From Lachnospiraceae bacterium (GTDB lineage Bacteria; Bacillota; Clostridia; Lachnospirales; Lachnospiraceae): a stretch of DNA of 41,750 bases. Made by a program: the position numbers and the translations under genes. The DNA lies in contig JAFXTJ010000020.1 in assembly GCA_017535945.1 (NCBI GenBank), forward strand, positions 1 to 41,750, in the 5' to 3' direction. Below the pieces are notes generated by a model that made no database searches, was not told where the DNA came from, and saw only the letters and a list, made by a program, of their open reading frames with translations. Within the stretch, counting starts at the first letter, position 1; every line of letters begins with the position of its first letter. Shown here piece by piece: positions 32,443 through 40,354 of the stretch.

Positions 32443-35400
32443 CCGATCTCGGAATGCCATTCCTGCAGCGATCTCAGAGCGGAGGTCTTCGCGGAACGGA
32501 TCTGCCGGATCCCCTCTGCTGCCGCCCTTGCCGCGGCAATGGTGGTCACATACGGGATCCTTGCCTTGATCGCGGCCTTCCTCAGATAGCTGTCATCATG
32601 CTCCGCCCCGTCCCCGATGGGAGAATTGACGATGAGGTCGATCTCCCCGTTGGTGATCATATCCTGTACATTGGGCCTGCCCTCGTAGCTCTTCTTGACA
32701 CGCTGCACCGGGATCCCCGCCTGCTCGATCAGATCGCAGGTCCTGCCGGTCGCGAGGATCGTAAAGCCGTCCTCATGGAAGCTCCTTGCGATCTCGGCCG
32801 CATCGGGCTTATCCTCGCTGTTGACGGAGATCAGCACGGCCCCCTCCGTGGGCAGCGTTGACTTTGCCGCCTCCTCGGCCTTGAAGAAGGCCTCTCCGGT
32901 CGTCTCCGCGATCCCCAGCACCTCGCCGGTGGAGCGCATCTCGGGTCCGAGCACGGGATCCACCTCCGGGAACATATTGAAGGGGAACACCGCCTCCTTG
33001 ACGCCGTAATACGGGATCTTCCGCTCCCCGAGGTCCTTCAGCGGGGACGGTCGTCCCGTGAGAGGACCGGTGATGATATCCACGGCCAGCGGCACCATGC
33101 GGATCCCGCAGACCTTGGAAACGAGCGGAACGGTACGGGAAGCGCGCGGATTGGCTTCCAGCACGAAGACACGTCCGTCCTCGATCGCATACTGCATGTT
33201 CATGAGACCGACCACATGCATCTCCACGGCGATCCTGCGGGTGTATTCGCGGATCGTCTGAAGCAGATCCTCCGGGATATGTCTGGAAGGCAGGATGCAG
33301 GCGCTGTCGCCGGAATGGATGCCGGCCAGTTCAATGTGCTCCATAACGGCGGGCACATACGCGTTCTCTCCGTCGCAGATGGCATCCGCTTCGCATTCCA
33401 TCGCGTTATGCAGGAAACGGTCGATCAGGATGGGACGGTCGGGCGTGACACCGACAGCGGCTTTCATATAGGCCTCGATCGCGTCCTCGCTGCGGACGAT
33501 CTCCATCCCGCGCCCGCCGAGCACATAGGAGGGACGGACCATGACAGGATAGCCGATCTTCGCCGCAACGGCCTTGGCCTCCTCCACGGTGGTCGCCATG
33601 CCGGCTTCCGGCATCGGGATCCCGAGCTTCTCCATGACGGCGCGGAAGCGGTCCCTGTCCTCCGCCAGATCGATGACCTCCGGCGTGGTCCCGAGGATCT
33701 TCACGCCCTCTTTTTCCAGCTTGGCAGCCAGATTTAAGGGAGTCTGTCCGCCGAACTGCGCGATGACGCCGACCGGCTTCTCCCTGCGGTAGATCGAGAG
33801 CACGTCCTCCAGCGTGAGCGGCTCGAAATAGAGCTTGTCCGAGGTATCATAGTCCGTGGACACGGTCTCCGGATTACAGTTGACGATGATGGTCTCAAAA
33901 CCCAGCGCCTTGAGGGATTTCGCGGCATGCACGCAGCAGTAGTCGAATTCGATGCCCTGCCCGATCCGGTTGGGGCCGCCGCCGAGGATCATGACCTTGC
34001 CGCGCTCCGGCGCCTGTTCCTCACGCGGCACGCGGTTCTCCGCGTTCTCCTTGTAGGTGGAATAATAATACGCGCTGTCCTCGGTCCCCGAGACATGCAC
34101 ATAATCCCAGGTCTCAGTCACGCCCAGCGCCTCTCTCCTGTTCCTGATCTCATCCTCGGAGATCCCCAGGATCATAGCCAGATACCGGTCGGAGAAGCCG
34201 TCCCTCTTCGCCTTTACGAGGAGTTCATCCGGCGGGAGCTGTCCCTTGTGCGTCAGGATCTCCTCCTCCTCATCCACCAGTTCCTTCATCTGCTCCAGGA
34301 AGTAATGCTTCACCTTGGTGATCTCAAAGAGTTCATCGATGCTCACGCCCTTGCGCAGCGCCTCATAGAGAACAAAGTGCCGCTCGGAGCTCGCATCGAT
34401 GAGGAGGCGCTTCAGGTCTTCGACAGGCAGTTCGTGGAAGTTCTTCACGAAGCCCAGACCGTAACGGTCTTTTTCCAGGGAACGGATCGCCTTCTGGAAA
34501 GCCTCCTTGTAATTCTTGCCGATGCTCATCACCTCGCCGACGGCGCGCATCTGCGTCCCCAGCTTATCCTCGACGCCGTGGAATTTCTCAAATGCCCAGC
34601 GCGCAAATTTCACGACGACAAAGTCCCCGTTCGGGACATACTTGTCCAGCGTGCCGAAGCGGGAATCCGTAAGCTCCGCCAATGTGAGTCTGGTGGCGAG
34701 TTTGGCGGAAACCAGAGCGATCGGGAAGCCCGTGGCCTTGGAGGCCAGTGCCGAGGAACGGGAAGTCCTGGGATTGATCTCAATGACGATCACACGCCCG
34801 CTGACCGGGTCATGCGCGAACTGCACATTGGTGCCGCCGATGACCCCGATGTGCTCCACGATGGCATAGGCCTGCCGCTGCAGCTCCTTCTGCAGATCCT
34901 CATCGATCGTGAGCATGGGGGCCGTGCAGTAGGAATCTCCGGTGTGCACGCCGACCGGGTCGACATTCTCGATGAAGCAGACCGTGATCATGTTGTTGTC
35001 CTTGTCGCGGACCACCTCCAGCTCCAGCTCCTCCCAGCCCAGGATCGACTCCTCGACCAGGACCTGATGGATCAGGGAGGCCTGCAGGCCGCGCTCGCAG
35101 ACGGTCTTTAACTCGTCGCGGTTATAGACCAGACCACCGCCGGTGCCGCCCATCGTGTAGGCCGGGCGCAGGACCACCGGATAATGCAGCTCGTCCGCGA
35201 TCTTTAAAGCTTCTTCCACGCTGTAGGCCACCTGGCTCCTCGCCATCTCGATCCCCAGCGCGTCCATGGTCTTTTTGAATTCGATCCGGTCCTCGCCGCG
35301 CTCGATCGCGTCGACCTGCACGCCGATGACCTTGACCCCGTACATATCCAGGATCCCCTTCTTGTAGAGCTCGGCGGCGAGGTTTAACCCCGACTGTCCG

Positions 35401-35672
35401 CCCAGATTGGGCAGGAGGGCATCCGGCCGCTCCTTCTCGATGACCGCCGCGACGCGCTCGGCATTGAGGGGCTCGATGTACGTGTGGTCCGCCATCTCGG
35501 GATCCGTCATGATCGTGGCCGGATTGGAATTGACCAGAACGATCTCATAGCCGAGGCTTCTGAGCGCCTTGCATGCCTGCGTCCCGGAATAGTCGAATTC
35601 GCAGGCCTGTCCGATCACAATGGGACCGGAACCGATGATCAGTACCTTGTGGATATCATTTCTCTGTGGCAT
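32439..35672 (-). CDS. carB: Carbamoyl-phosphate synthase large subunit
   Basis: 1077 residues, full length. It makes carbamoyl phosphate from glutamine-derived ammonia, bicarbonate and two ATP, for pyrimidine and arginine synthesis. Two homologous ATP-grasp halves are seen, each with a pre-grasp motif (IIGSGPIVIGQACEFDYSGTQA; ILGGGPNRIGQGIEFDYCCVHA) and RPAYTMGGTGGG or RPSYVLGGRGM loops. A C-terminal MGS-like regulatory domain ends with DLIVNSPIGDG and IPYVTTIAAARA. AGAGAGGAAG precedes the ATG. The small subunit carA is not adjacent; instead the gene lies 24 bases after a sugar symporter with no terminator or clear promoter between them. Confidence 0.97.
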   Translation of the reverse strand: MPQRNDIHKVLIIGSGPIVIGQACEFDYSGTQACKALRSLGYEIVLVNSNPATIMTDPEMADHTYIEPLNAERVAAVIEKERPDALLPNLGGQSGLNLAAELYKKGILDMYGVKVIGVQVDAIERGEDRIEFKKTMDALGIEMARSQVAYSVEEALKIADELHYPVVLRPAYTMGGTGGGLVYNRDELKTVCERGLQASLIHQVLVEESILGWEELELEVVRDKDNNMITVCFIENVDPVGVHTGDSYCTAPMLTIDEDLQKELQRQAYAIVEHIGVIGGTNVQFAHDPVSGRVIVIEINPRTSRSSALASKATGFPIALVSAKLATRLTLAELTDSRFGTLDKYVPNGDFVVVKFARWAFEKFHGVEDKLGTQMRAVGEVMSIGKNYKEAFQKAIRSLEKDRYGLGFVKNFHELPVEDLKRLLIDASSERHFVLYEALRKGVSIDELFEITKVKHYFLEQMKELVDEEEEILTHKGQLPPDELLVKAKRDGFSDRYLAMILGISEDEIRNRREALGVTETWDYVHVSGTEDSAYYYSTYKENAENRVPREEQAPERGKVMILGGGPNRIGQGIEFDYCCVHAAKSLKALGFETIIVNCNPETVSTDYDTSDKLYFEPLTLEDVLSIYRREKPVGVIAQFGGQTPLNLAAKLEKEGVKILGTTPEVIDLAEDRDRFRAVMEKLGIPMPEAGMATTVEEAKAVAAKIGYPVMVRPSYVLGGRGMEIVRSEDAIEAYMKAAVGVTPDRPILIDRFLHNAMECEADAICDGENAYVPAVMEHIELAGIHSGDSACILPSRHIPEDLLQTIREYTRRIAVEMHVVGLMNMQYAIEDGRVFVLEANPRASRTVPLVSKVCGIRMVPLAVDIITGPLTGRPSPLKDLGERKIPYYGVKEAVFPFNMFPEVDPVLGPEMRSTGEVLGIAETTGEAFFKAEEAAKSTLPTEGAVLISVNSEDKPDAAEIARSFHEDGFTILATGRTCDLIEQAGIPVQRVKKSYEGRPNVQDMITNGEIDLIVNSPIGDGAEHDDSYLRKAAIKARIPYVTTIAAARAAAEGIRQIRSAKTSALRSLQEWHSEIG

Positions 35673-35696
35673 TTGTTCTTCCTCTCTGTTTGCTGT

Positions 35697-37094
35697 TTAT
35701 TCCCCGCGGGCAGCTCTGACCTGCTCCGCGATCTCCTGCACCTTGGCCTCCGTCAGGATGAACCGTTTCTTAAACCAGAATATGGCGACAAAAAGCCCCG
35801 CAATGGGAATGAGCGTCATGGTCATGCGAAGCCCCACCCTTGAGGAGGCGGCCACCGCAGCGGAGAAATCGATGAGCTTATCCGCTTCCGTGGTCTCCGC
35901 ACTGCTCAGGTTGAAGACCTGCAGCGCGAGGGAGGCGATAAAGACCGCCACACCGCTCGCGAGCTTGACCACAAAGGTCTGCATGGAAAAGATGACCGAC
36001 TCATCGCGGCGCTTATTCTTCAGTTCGCCGTAATCCACCGTATTGGCGAGGAACACGGTCGTCAGCACGCTCAGGATCCCGTTGGCGCCGAAAATGAAGA
36101 ACGCGGGGATAAAGAGCACGAAGACATTGTTCATCGCCGTAAAGGCGATCAGAAGCAGAGCCGCGTACCCCGCGATCGCCATCCCCAGACTGATGTAGAA
36201 GATCCTGGTGTTGGAGAAGAACTTCCGGAGCACCGGGTAGAACAGCATCATGGCCAGGATCTGGATCCCGCCGCCAAAGGTGTTAAAGAGCGTATAGCTG
36301 TTGAACCATCCCGTCCCGCCGAAATCGTATTTGAAGAAGTAAATGACCAGATTGGAGGTGATGTAGATGGAGGTGTTGATGAGCACGATGGCGAGCACAA
36401 CGGTCATGGCCTGATCATTCTGCAGCAGAGCCTTGAACATGGCCCCCACCGACGGGGAATCCATGTCCACCGTGGCCTTCTCCTTGACATTCACACAGGT
36501 GATCCCGATCAGGATGACAAACAGGACCGAGATGATCAGGGTAAACCACTTAAAGCCCGTCACCTCATCGGCGCCTCCGATCGCGTGCACGGCCATCATC
36601 GTGACGATGGTGACGATCGCACTGCCCACGCCGGCGCAGCTGCGGGCCAGCGTCGAGAGACCTTCCCGCTCGCTGCCGCCCTCGGTAAAGGCGGGGATCA
36701 TCGACCAGTACGGGATGTCCATCATCGTATAGGTCACGCCCCAGAGGATATAGGTGACGGCCGCGTAGGCCGTAAGCCCCGCGCCGTCCAAAGCCGGCGG
36801 TGCCGCAAACATCAGGTAGAGTACCACGGCATTGGTCAGGGTCCCGATGAAAAGCCAGGGCCGAAACCGTCCCCACCGGGTCCTCGTCTTTGCCACCAGC
36901 AGACCCATGACGGGGTCGTTGAAGGCGTCAAAGATCCTGGCCGCCAGCAGGATCGCTCCCATGGCCGCCGCCGGCACCCCGAGCAGATCCTGGTAGTAAT
37001 ACAGGATGTAACTGGCGGAGAGCATGTAGACCATATCCTTGCCGACCGCTCCGAGACCGTAGGAGATCTTCTCCGTCATATTGAGTTTTTTCAT
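35697..37094 (-). CDS. GPH-family (MelB-like) sugar:cation symporter
   Basis: 465 residues, about twelve membrane segments. The start EKISYGLGAVGKDMVYMLSASYILYYYQDLLG and the motif AARIFDAFNDPVMGLLVAKTRTRWGRFRPWL are the glycoside-pentoside-hexuronide family signature, including the Asp residues for cation coupling. It imports a glycoside or uronide with sodium or protons. Its ATG overlaps the stop of the LacI-GGDEF gene (ATGA). As part of the hydrolase-sensor-symporter operon it probably imports the sugar that the sensor binds or the hydrolase acts on; the substrate is not known. Confidence 0.92.
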   Translation of the reverse strand: MKKLNMTEKISYGLGAVGKDMVYMLSASYILYYYQDLLGVPAAAMGAILLAARIFDAFNDPVMGLLVAKTRTRWGRFRPWLFIGTLTNAVVLYLMFAAPPALDGAGLTAYAAVTYILWGVTYTMMDIPYWSMIPAFTEGGSEREGLSTLARSCAGVGSAIVTIVTMMAVHAIGGADEVTGFKWFTLIISVLFVILIGITCVNVKEKATVDMDSPSVGAMFKALLQNDQAMTVVLAIVLINTSIYITSNLVIYFFKYDFGGTGWFNSYTLFNTFGGGIQILAMMLFYPVLRKFFSNTRIFYISLGMAIAGYAALLLIAFTAMNNVFVLFIPAFFIFGANGILSVLTTVFLANTVDYGELKNKRRDESVIFSMQTFVVKLASGVAVFIASLALQVFNLSSAETTEADKLIDFSAAVAASSRVGLRMTMTLIPIAGLFVAIFWFKKRFILTEAKVQEIAEQVRAARGE

Positions 37095-39052
37095 GCCGTC
37101 CCTCCCTGCTTCTGACGCGCCTTATGCCGCCTTTTTACTTCGTACATGAGTTCATCGGACAGGTGCACATACTGATCCAGCGTCTTCCTCGAGGAAGCAT
37201 CCGTGCGCACATGACCGATGCTGATCCCCGGCGGATACGGCAGCTTCTTCGCCGCTTCGGTCCTGGGGATCTCCGCTTCGATCTGCGCGATCAGTTCCTC
37301 CACACGCGCTTCATCCGTTTCCGGCAGCATGATCAGGAATTCATCCCCGCCCATACGTGCCACCGTCGCCTTCTTGGGGCAGATCCTGCGGATGGCCTGC
37401 GCCACCGCCACGATCGCATAGTCGCCGGCCTCATGCCCGCACTGGTCATTGAGTTTCTTCAGCCCGTCCATATCGGCAAAGAGGATCGTCACATCCTGCC
37501 CCTGCTCACAATACTCCTGAAACCGGGAGAGCGCCACCTCCTGATATCCCATCCGGTTATAGAAACCGGTCATGGCATCCGTGATGGATGCCCGGGAGAG
37601 CAGATCGTTCGCAGACTGCAGACGGGTGTGGACATAGCAGTTCTCGATCGCGGACAGCAGCATCTGGATCGCCCGGACCGAAAACGCGTTGCGGATCAGG
37701 TATTCCGCGTGTACGATAACGAGATACCCCACCGTATATTCCGCAAAATGGACCGGCAGGAAAAGCGCATCCTTGGGTGCCGGCAGGAAACCGTAGCTGT
37801 CATACATCCTGGAAACGGGCACATCGGCGTCCGTGACGCCGCCGGCTCTGCAGGTAAAGGCCAGCACCATCTGCGGCGGATACCCCTCGGTCAGGAACAG
37901 TCCCTCCCCCGTATCCCGGTGCCGGCTCCCTTTCTTCAGGAGCTCCGTTTGCTCCCGTTCGGAATAGAAACGCCTGTCCAGGACCAGATGGATCGATGCA
38001 CAGCGCAGGAACGGGATCATCTGGGCATAGGCCTCGCCGATCTCCCGCACCGTGCCGCACAGACGCAGATCGCCCTCCAGACGGATGAGCTGTCTGCTGA
38101 AGCTCTCCATCTCCATATCCCTGCGGATACTGGCATTGAACAGTTCCGCGGCCTCATCCGGCGTGCGCATCTCACAGCCGCAGCTCTGTCTGCGGATCAT
38201 CTGCGTATAGACAGGCGTGGACTCGGGAAAATCCTCCCCGGCAAACACCGCCTTGAAGTACTCGATACATACACGGCCCAGCTCCGGCCAGTGCTGGTCG
38301 ATCGTGGTGAGAGCCGGCGTATGACAGGCCGCCATATCGATGTTGTCAAAGCCCGTGATCAGAAAATCCGCCGGTGCGGTGAACCCGTGCTTAGCCGCCT
38401 CCGTGCAAGCGCCGATGGCGATATGATCGTTGGCGCAGACGATGGCATCGGGCAGCGTGCCGAACCGGTCCAGCATCGCGCGGAAGCCTCTTTCCCCGCA
38501 GGAAGGATCAAATCCCTCATAATAGAAACGGTCACTGTGATCCGTATCATCCCGCTCCGCCAGATAATCCATGATGGCACGGGCGCGCTGTTTGGATTCC
38601 ACGTGCTCCTCCGGTCCCATGAGGAACCAGAAATCGTGTGCCCGGTGTATCTCCGTCAGGTGGCGGACCATGGCGGTCATGGAGGCATAATTATCGATCC
38701 CCACATGGTGCATGCCCTCAATACGGGTGCCGATGGAGATCGCGGGCTTGCCGGTCGCCCTGATCCGGTCGATCACCTCATGGCAGGCCTTGTAGCCGGC
38801 GAATTCCCTGCGTTCTTCGGAGAGATCGTTAAAGATGATGACAAAGCCGTCATATGCCGACAGATCCGGCAGACGGAAGATGTTGTATTCTCCCAGATTG
38901 TACATCTCGTCGAATTTCCAGGCGCCGCGGCTGCGGAAGAGGCTGATGGAATAATCCAGACTCTCCTCATATACGGTCCAGAACAGTCCCGAGATCCTGG
39001 AAAATATGGCATGATTCGACGCATTGTCGAGAAAAACCGCAATTTTCTTCAT
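37091..39052 (-). CDS. LacI-type sugar-binding domain fused to a GGDEF diguanylate cyclase
   Basis: 653 residues, no signal peptide or membrane helix, so cytoplasmic. Residues 1-275 are a LacI/periplasmic-binding-protein 1-like fold without the DNA-binding head: ITGFDNIDMA, ANDHIAIGACTEAAKHGF and TTIDQHWPELG are ligand-domain signatures. A middle region (about 290-480) may be GAF-like. The C-terminus is a GGDEF domain with DAMTGFYNRMGY, FADMDGLKKLND and an intact GGDEF at about 568. The RxxD inhibitory site upstream is absent, so product inhibition is not expected. I start at ATG 39052 after AGAGGTG; the stop of the preceding hydrolase overlaps it as ATGA. It likely converts sugar binding into c-di-GMP output, which is inference. 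Confidence 0.88.
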   Translation of the reverse strand: MKKIAVFLDNASNHAIFSRISGLFWTVYEESLDYSISLFRSRGAWKFDEMYNLGEYNIFRLPDLSAYDGFVIIFNDLSEERREFAGYKACHEVIDRIRATGKPAISIGTRIEGMHHVGIDNYASMTAMVRHLTEIHRAHDFWFLMGPEEHVESKQRARAIMDYLAERDDTDHSDRFYYEGFDPSCGERGFRAMLDRFGTLPDAIVCANDHIAIGACTEAAKHGFTAPADFLITGFDNIDMAACHTPALTTIDQHWPELGRVCIEYFKAVFAGEDFPESTPVYTQMIRRQSCGCEMRTPDEAAELFNASIRRDMEMESFSRQLIRLEGDLRLCGTVREIGEAYAQMIPFLRCASIHLVLDRRFYSEREQTELLKKGSRHRDTGEGLFLTEGYPPQMVLAFTCRAGGVTDADVPVSRMYDSYGFLPAPKDALFLPVHFAEYTVGYLVIVHAEYLIRNAFSVRAIQMLLSAIENCYVHTRLQSANDLLSRASITDAMTGFYNRMGYQEVALSRFQEYCEQGQDVTILFADMDGLKKLNDQCGHEAGDYAIVAVAQAIRRICPKKATVARMGGDEFLIMLPETDEARVEELIAQIEAEIPRTEAAKKLPYPPGISIGHVRTDASSRKTLDQYVHLSDELMYEVKRRHKARQKQGGTA

Positions 39053-40209
39053 GAACACCTCTTTACATCCCTACCATTATGAACTATACGCGGGATGCGG
39101 TCAAGAATCTCCGGATGAAAGCAGTGGCCGCCGGGGCAGACATCATGGAACAGCGCGTCTTCGGCACCGAACAGCCGGTAGGCGGCCCGGACGGTCACCA
39201 TCTGTTCGGTGACATTGTCCAGTCCGCGGGGACCGTTTAAGTGATCCTCCCTGCACGACTGCACGAGGAGCGTCCCCGGCGCGATGAGGGAAGCGATATC
39301 GCCCATATCGAAATGCTCCCACAGATGCGGGATATAGTTGCAGCTGCAGTTGCCGTTCAGCGTGAGCAGGGAATCCCTGTAACCGTACAGATACCCGCTG
39401 ATCAGGGTATAAGTGACGCGGTCATCCAGCGCGGAAGTCCACAGGGTCTGCATGCCGCCGCCCGAAAACCCGACGCAGCCGATGCAGCCGGTCCGCCAGC
39501 CCTCCCTGCTGCCCCGCTCCGTCAGATGATCGATCAGCCGCATCGCATCCCAGACGAGCATCCCGCAGACGGTCTGTCCGAGGCCCTCCGCCATATGGGA
39601 AAGGTGGAAACAGGAACAGCTCAGGAACTTCTCTCTCTCATCCCCCTGCGCGGCCTCATCCCGGCGCTCGCCAAAGCCCCTGCAGTCGGGGCAGGCCGTG
39701 ACAAATCCCATCCGGGCCAGCCGCAGGCCGTAGTCATACTGAAACCTGTCGATCGCCGCTGCCACGGCCGGGAATTCCCCGCGTCCCGCTACACTCTCCT
39801 TGCCGGCGCCCTGATGCCCGGGAAGCGCGAGAAAGATCTGCGGTGTGTCACCGGCAGGATCCGGCGTGTTCTCTCCGTACTCCGGAATAAAGAGATAGAA
39901 CGGCATATAGATCCCGGGCTCCGTCTGCAGGATGCAATGCTCCCGTCTGAGCGCGAGGCCGCCCTCCTCCGCGGGGAGATACACTTCCCCGTCCACAACG
40001 GCATCCCCGCCGCAGCGTTCCATACGGTCCAGCCCGAGAAGCGACGTGAGCGTTGCACGGCTCCGCTCCCGCCATATTTCGAACTCCTCCGCGGTGCCGC
40101 CGGAAAAGGCGTCCCGCCGTGCCCTTCTGTCAAACCGCGCCCGCATCGCCGCGAGACTCCCGTAATATCTGTCGTAGTGGATGGTATCCTGTCCGGTCTG
40201 ATCCGACAT
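39049..40209 (-). CDS. Alpha/beta hydrolase (esterase/deacetylase-like)
   Basis: 386 residues, soluble, no signal peptide. The nucleophile elbow is GFSGGGM with Ser249; Asp322 (SCREDHL) and His362 (GGHCFHPEIL) complete a plausible triad. IFLALPGHQGAGKES and the CPDCRGFGERRDE segment resemble the abhydrolase_7/acetyl-xylan-esterase-like group acting on sugar esters. I start at ATG 40209 with GGGGGA two bases ahead; the frame is open a little further upstream, across the promoter region. First gene of the hydrolase, LacI-GGDEF, GPH symporter operon (and perhaps carB). Sugar-ester substrate is inference from the neighbours. Confidence 0.82.
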   Translation of the reverse strand: MSDQTGQDTIHYDRYYGSLAAMRARFDRRARRDAFSGGTAEEFEIWRERSRATLTSLLGLDRMERCGGDAVVDGEVYLPAEEGGLALRREHCILQTEPGIYMPFYLFIPEYGENTPDPAGDTPQIFLALPGHQGAGKESVAGRGEFPAVAAAIDRFQYDYGLRLARMGFVTACPDCRGFGERRDEAAQGDEREKFLSCSCFHLSHMAEGLGQTVCGMLVWDAMRLIDHLTERGSREGWRTGCIGCVGFSGGGMQTLWTSALDDRVTYTLISGYLYGYRDSLLTLNGNCSCNYIPHLWEHFDMGDIASLIAPGTLLVQSCREDHLNGPRGLDNVTEQMVTVRAAYRLFGAEDALFHDVCPGGHCFHPEILDRIPRIVHNGRDVKRCS

Positions 40210-40231
40210 GTGTCCCCCGTGTCCCGAAATC

Positions 40232-40260
40232 TTGCCAATCTCGCGCCATCCTGTTATGAT
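40232..40260 (+). promoter_or_regulatory. Promoter of the ABC-F gene
   Basis: TTGCCA (40232-40237), a 17-base spacer and TATGAT (40255-40260). The predicted start lies about 88 bases before the ATG, with the leader crossing the divergent hydrolase promoter. Confidence 0.6.
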
Positions 40261-40310
40261 GATGGGCGGTCCGTACAAACCCGAACGGGCTGTGACTGTA
40301 ACGCATTACC

Positions 40311-40328
40311 TTCATGATTATACATGAA
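40311..40328. promoter_or_regulatory. Candidate operator: 18-bp palindrome on the -10 box
   Basis: TTCATGATTATACATGAA: the 6-bp arms TTCATG/CATGAA are exact complements and enclose the TATAAT -10 of the hydrolase operon. This is a typical place for a repressor. No DNA-binding regulator is encoded beside it. Confidence 0.5.
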
Positions 40329-40346
40329 TTCTCTGCCTCCGGACAA
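40317..40346 (-). promoter_or_regulatory. Promoter of the hydrolase/LacI-GGDEF/symporter operon
   Basis: Minus strand TTGTCC (40346-40341), an 18-base spacer and a perfect TATAAT (40322-40317). The predicted start is near 40310, about 100 bases before the hydrolase ATG. Confidence 0.65.
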
Positions 40347-40354
40347 TAAATGAC

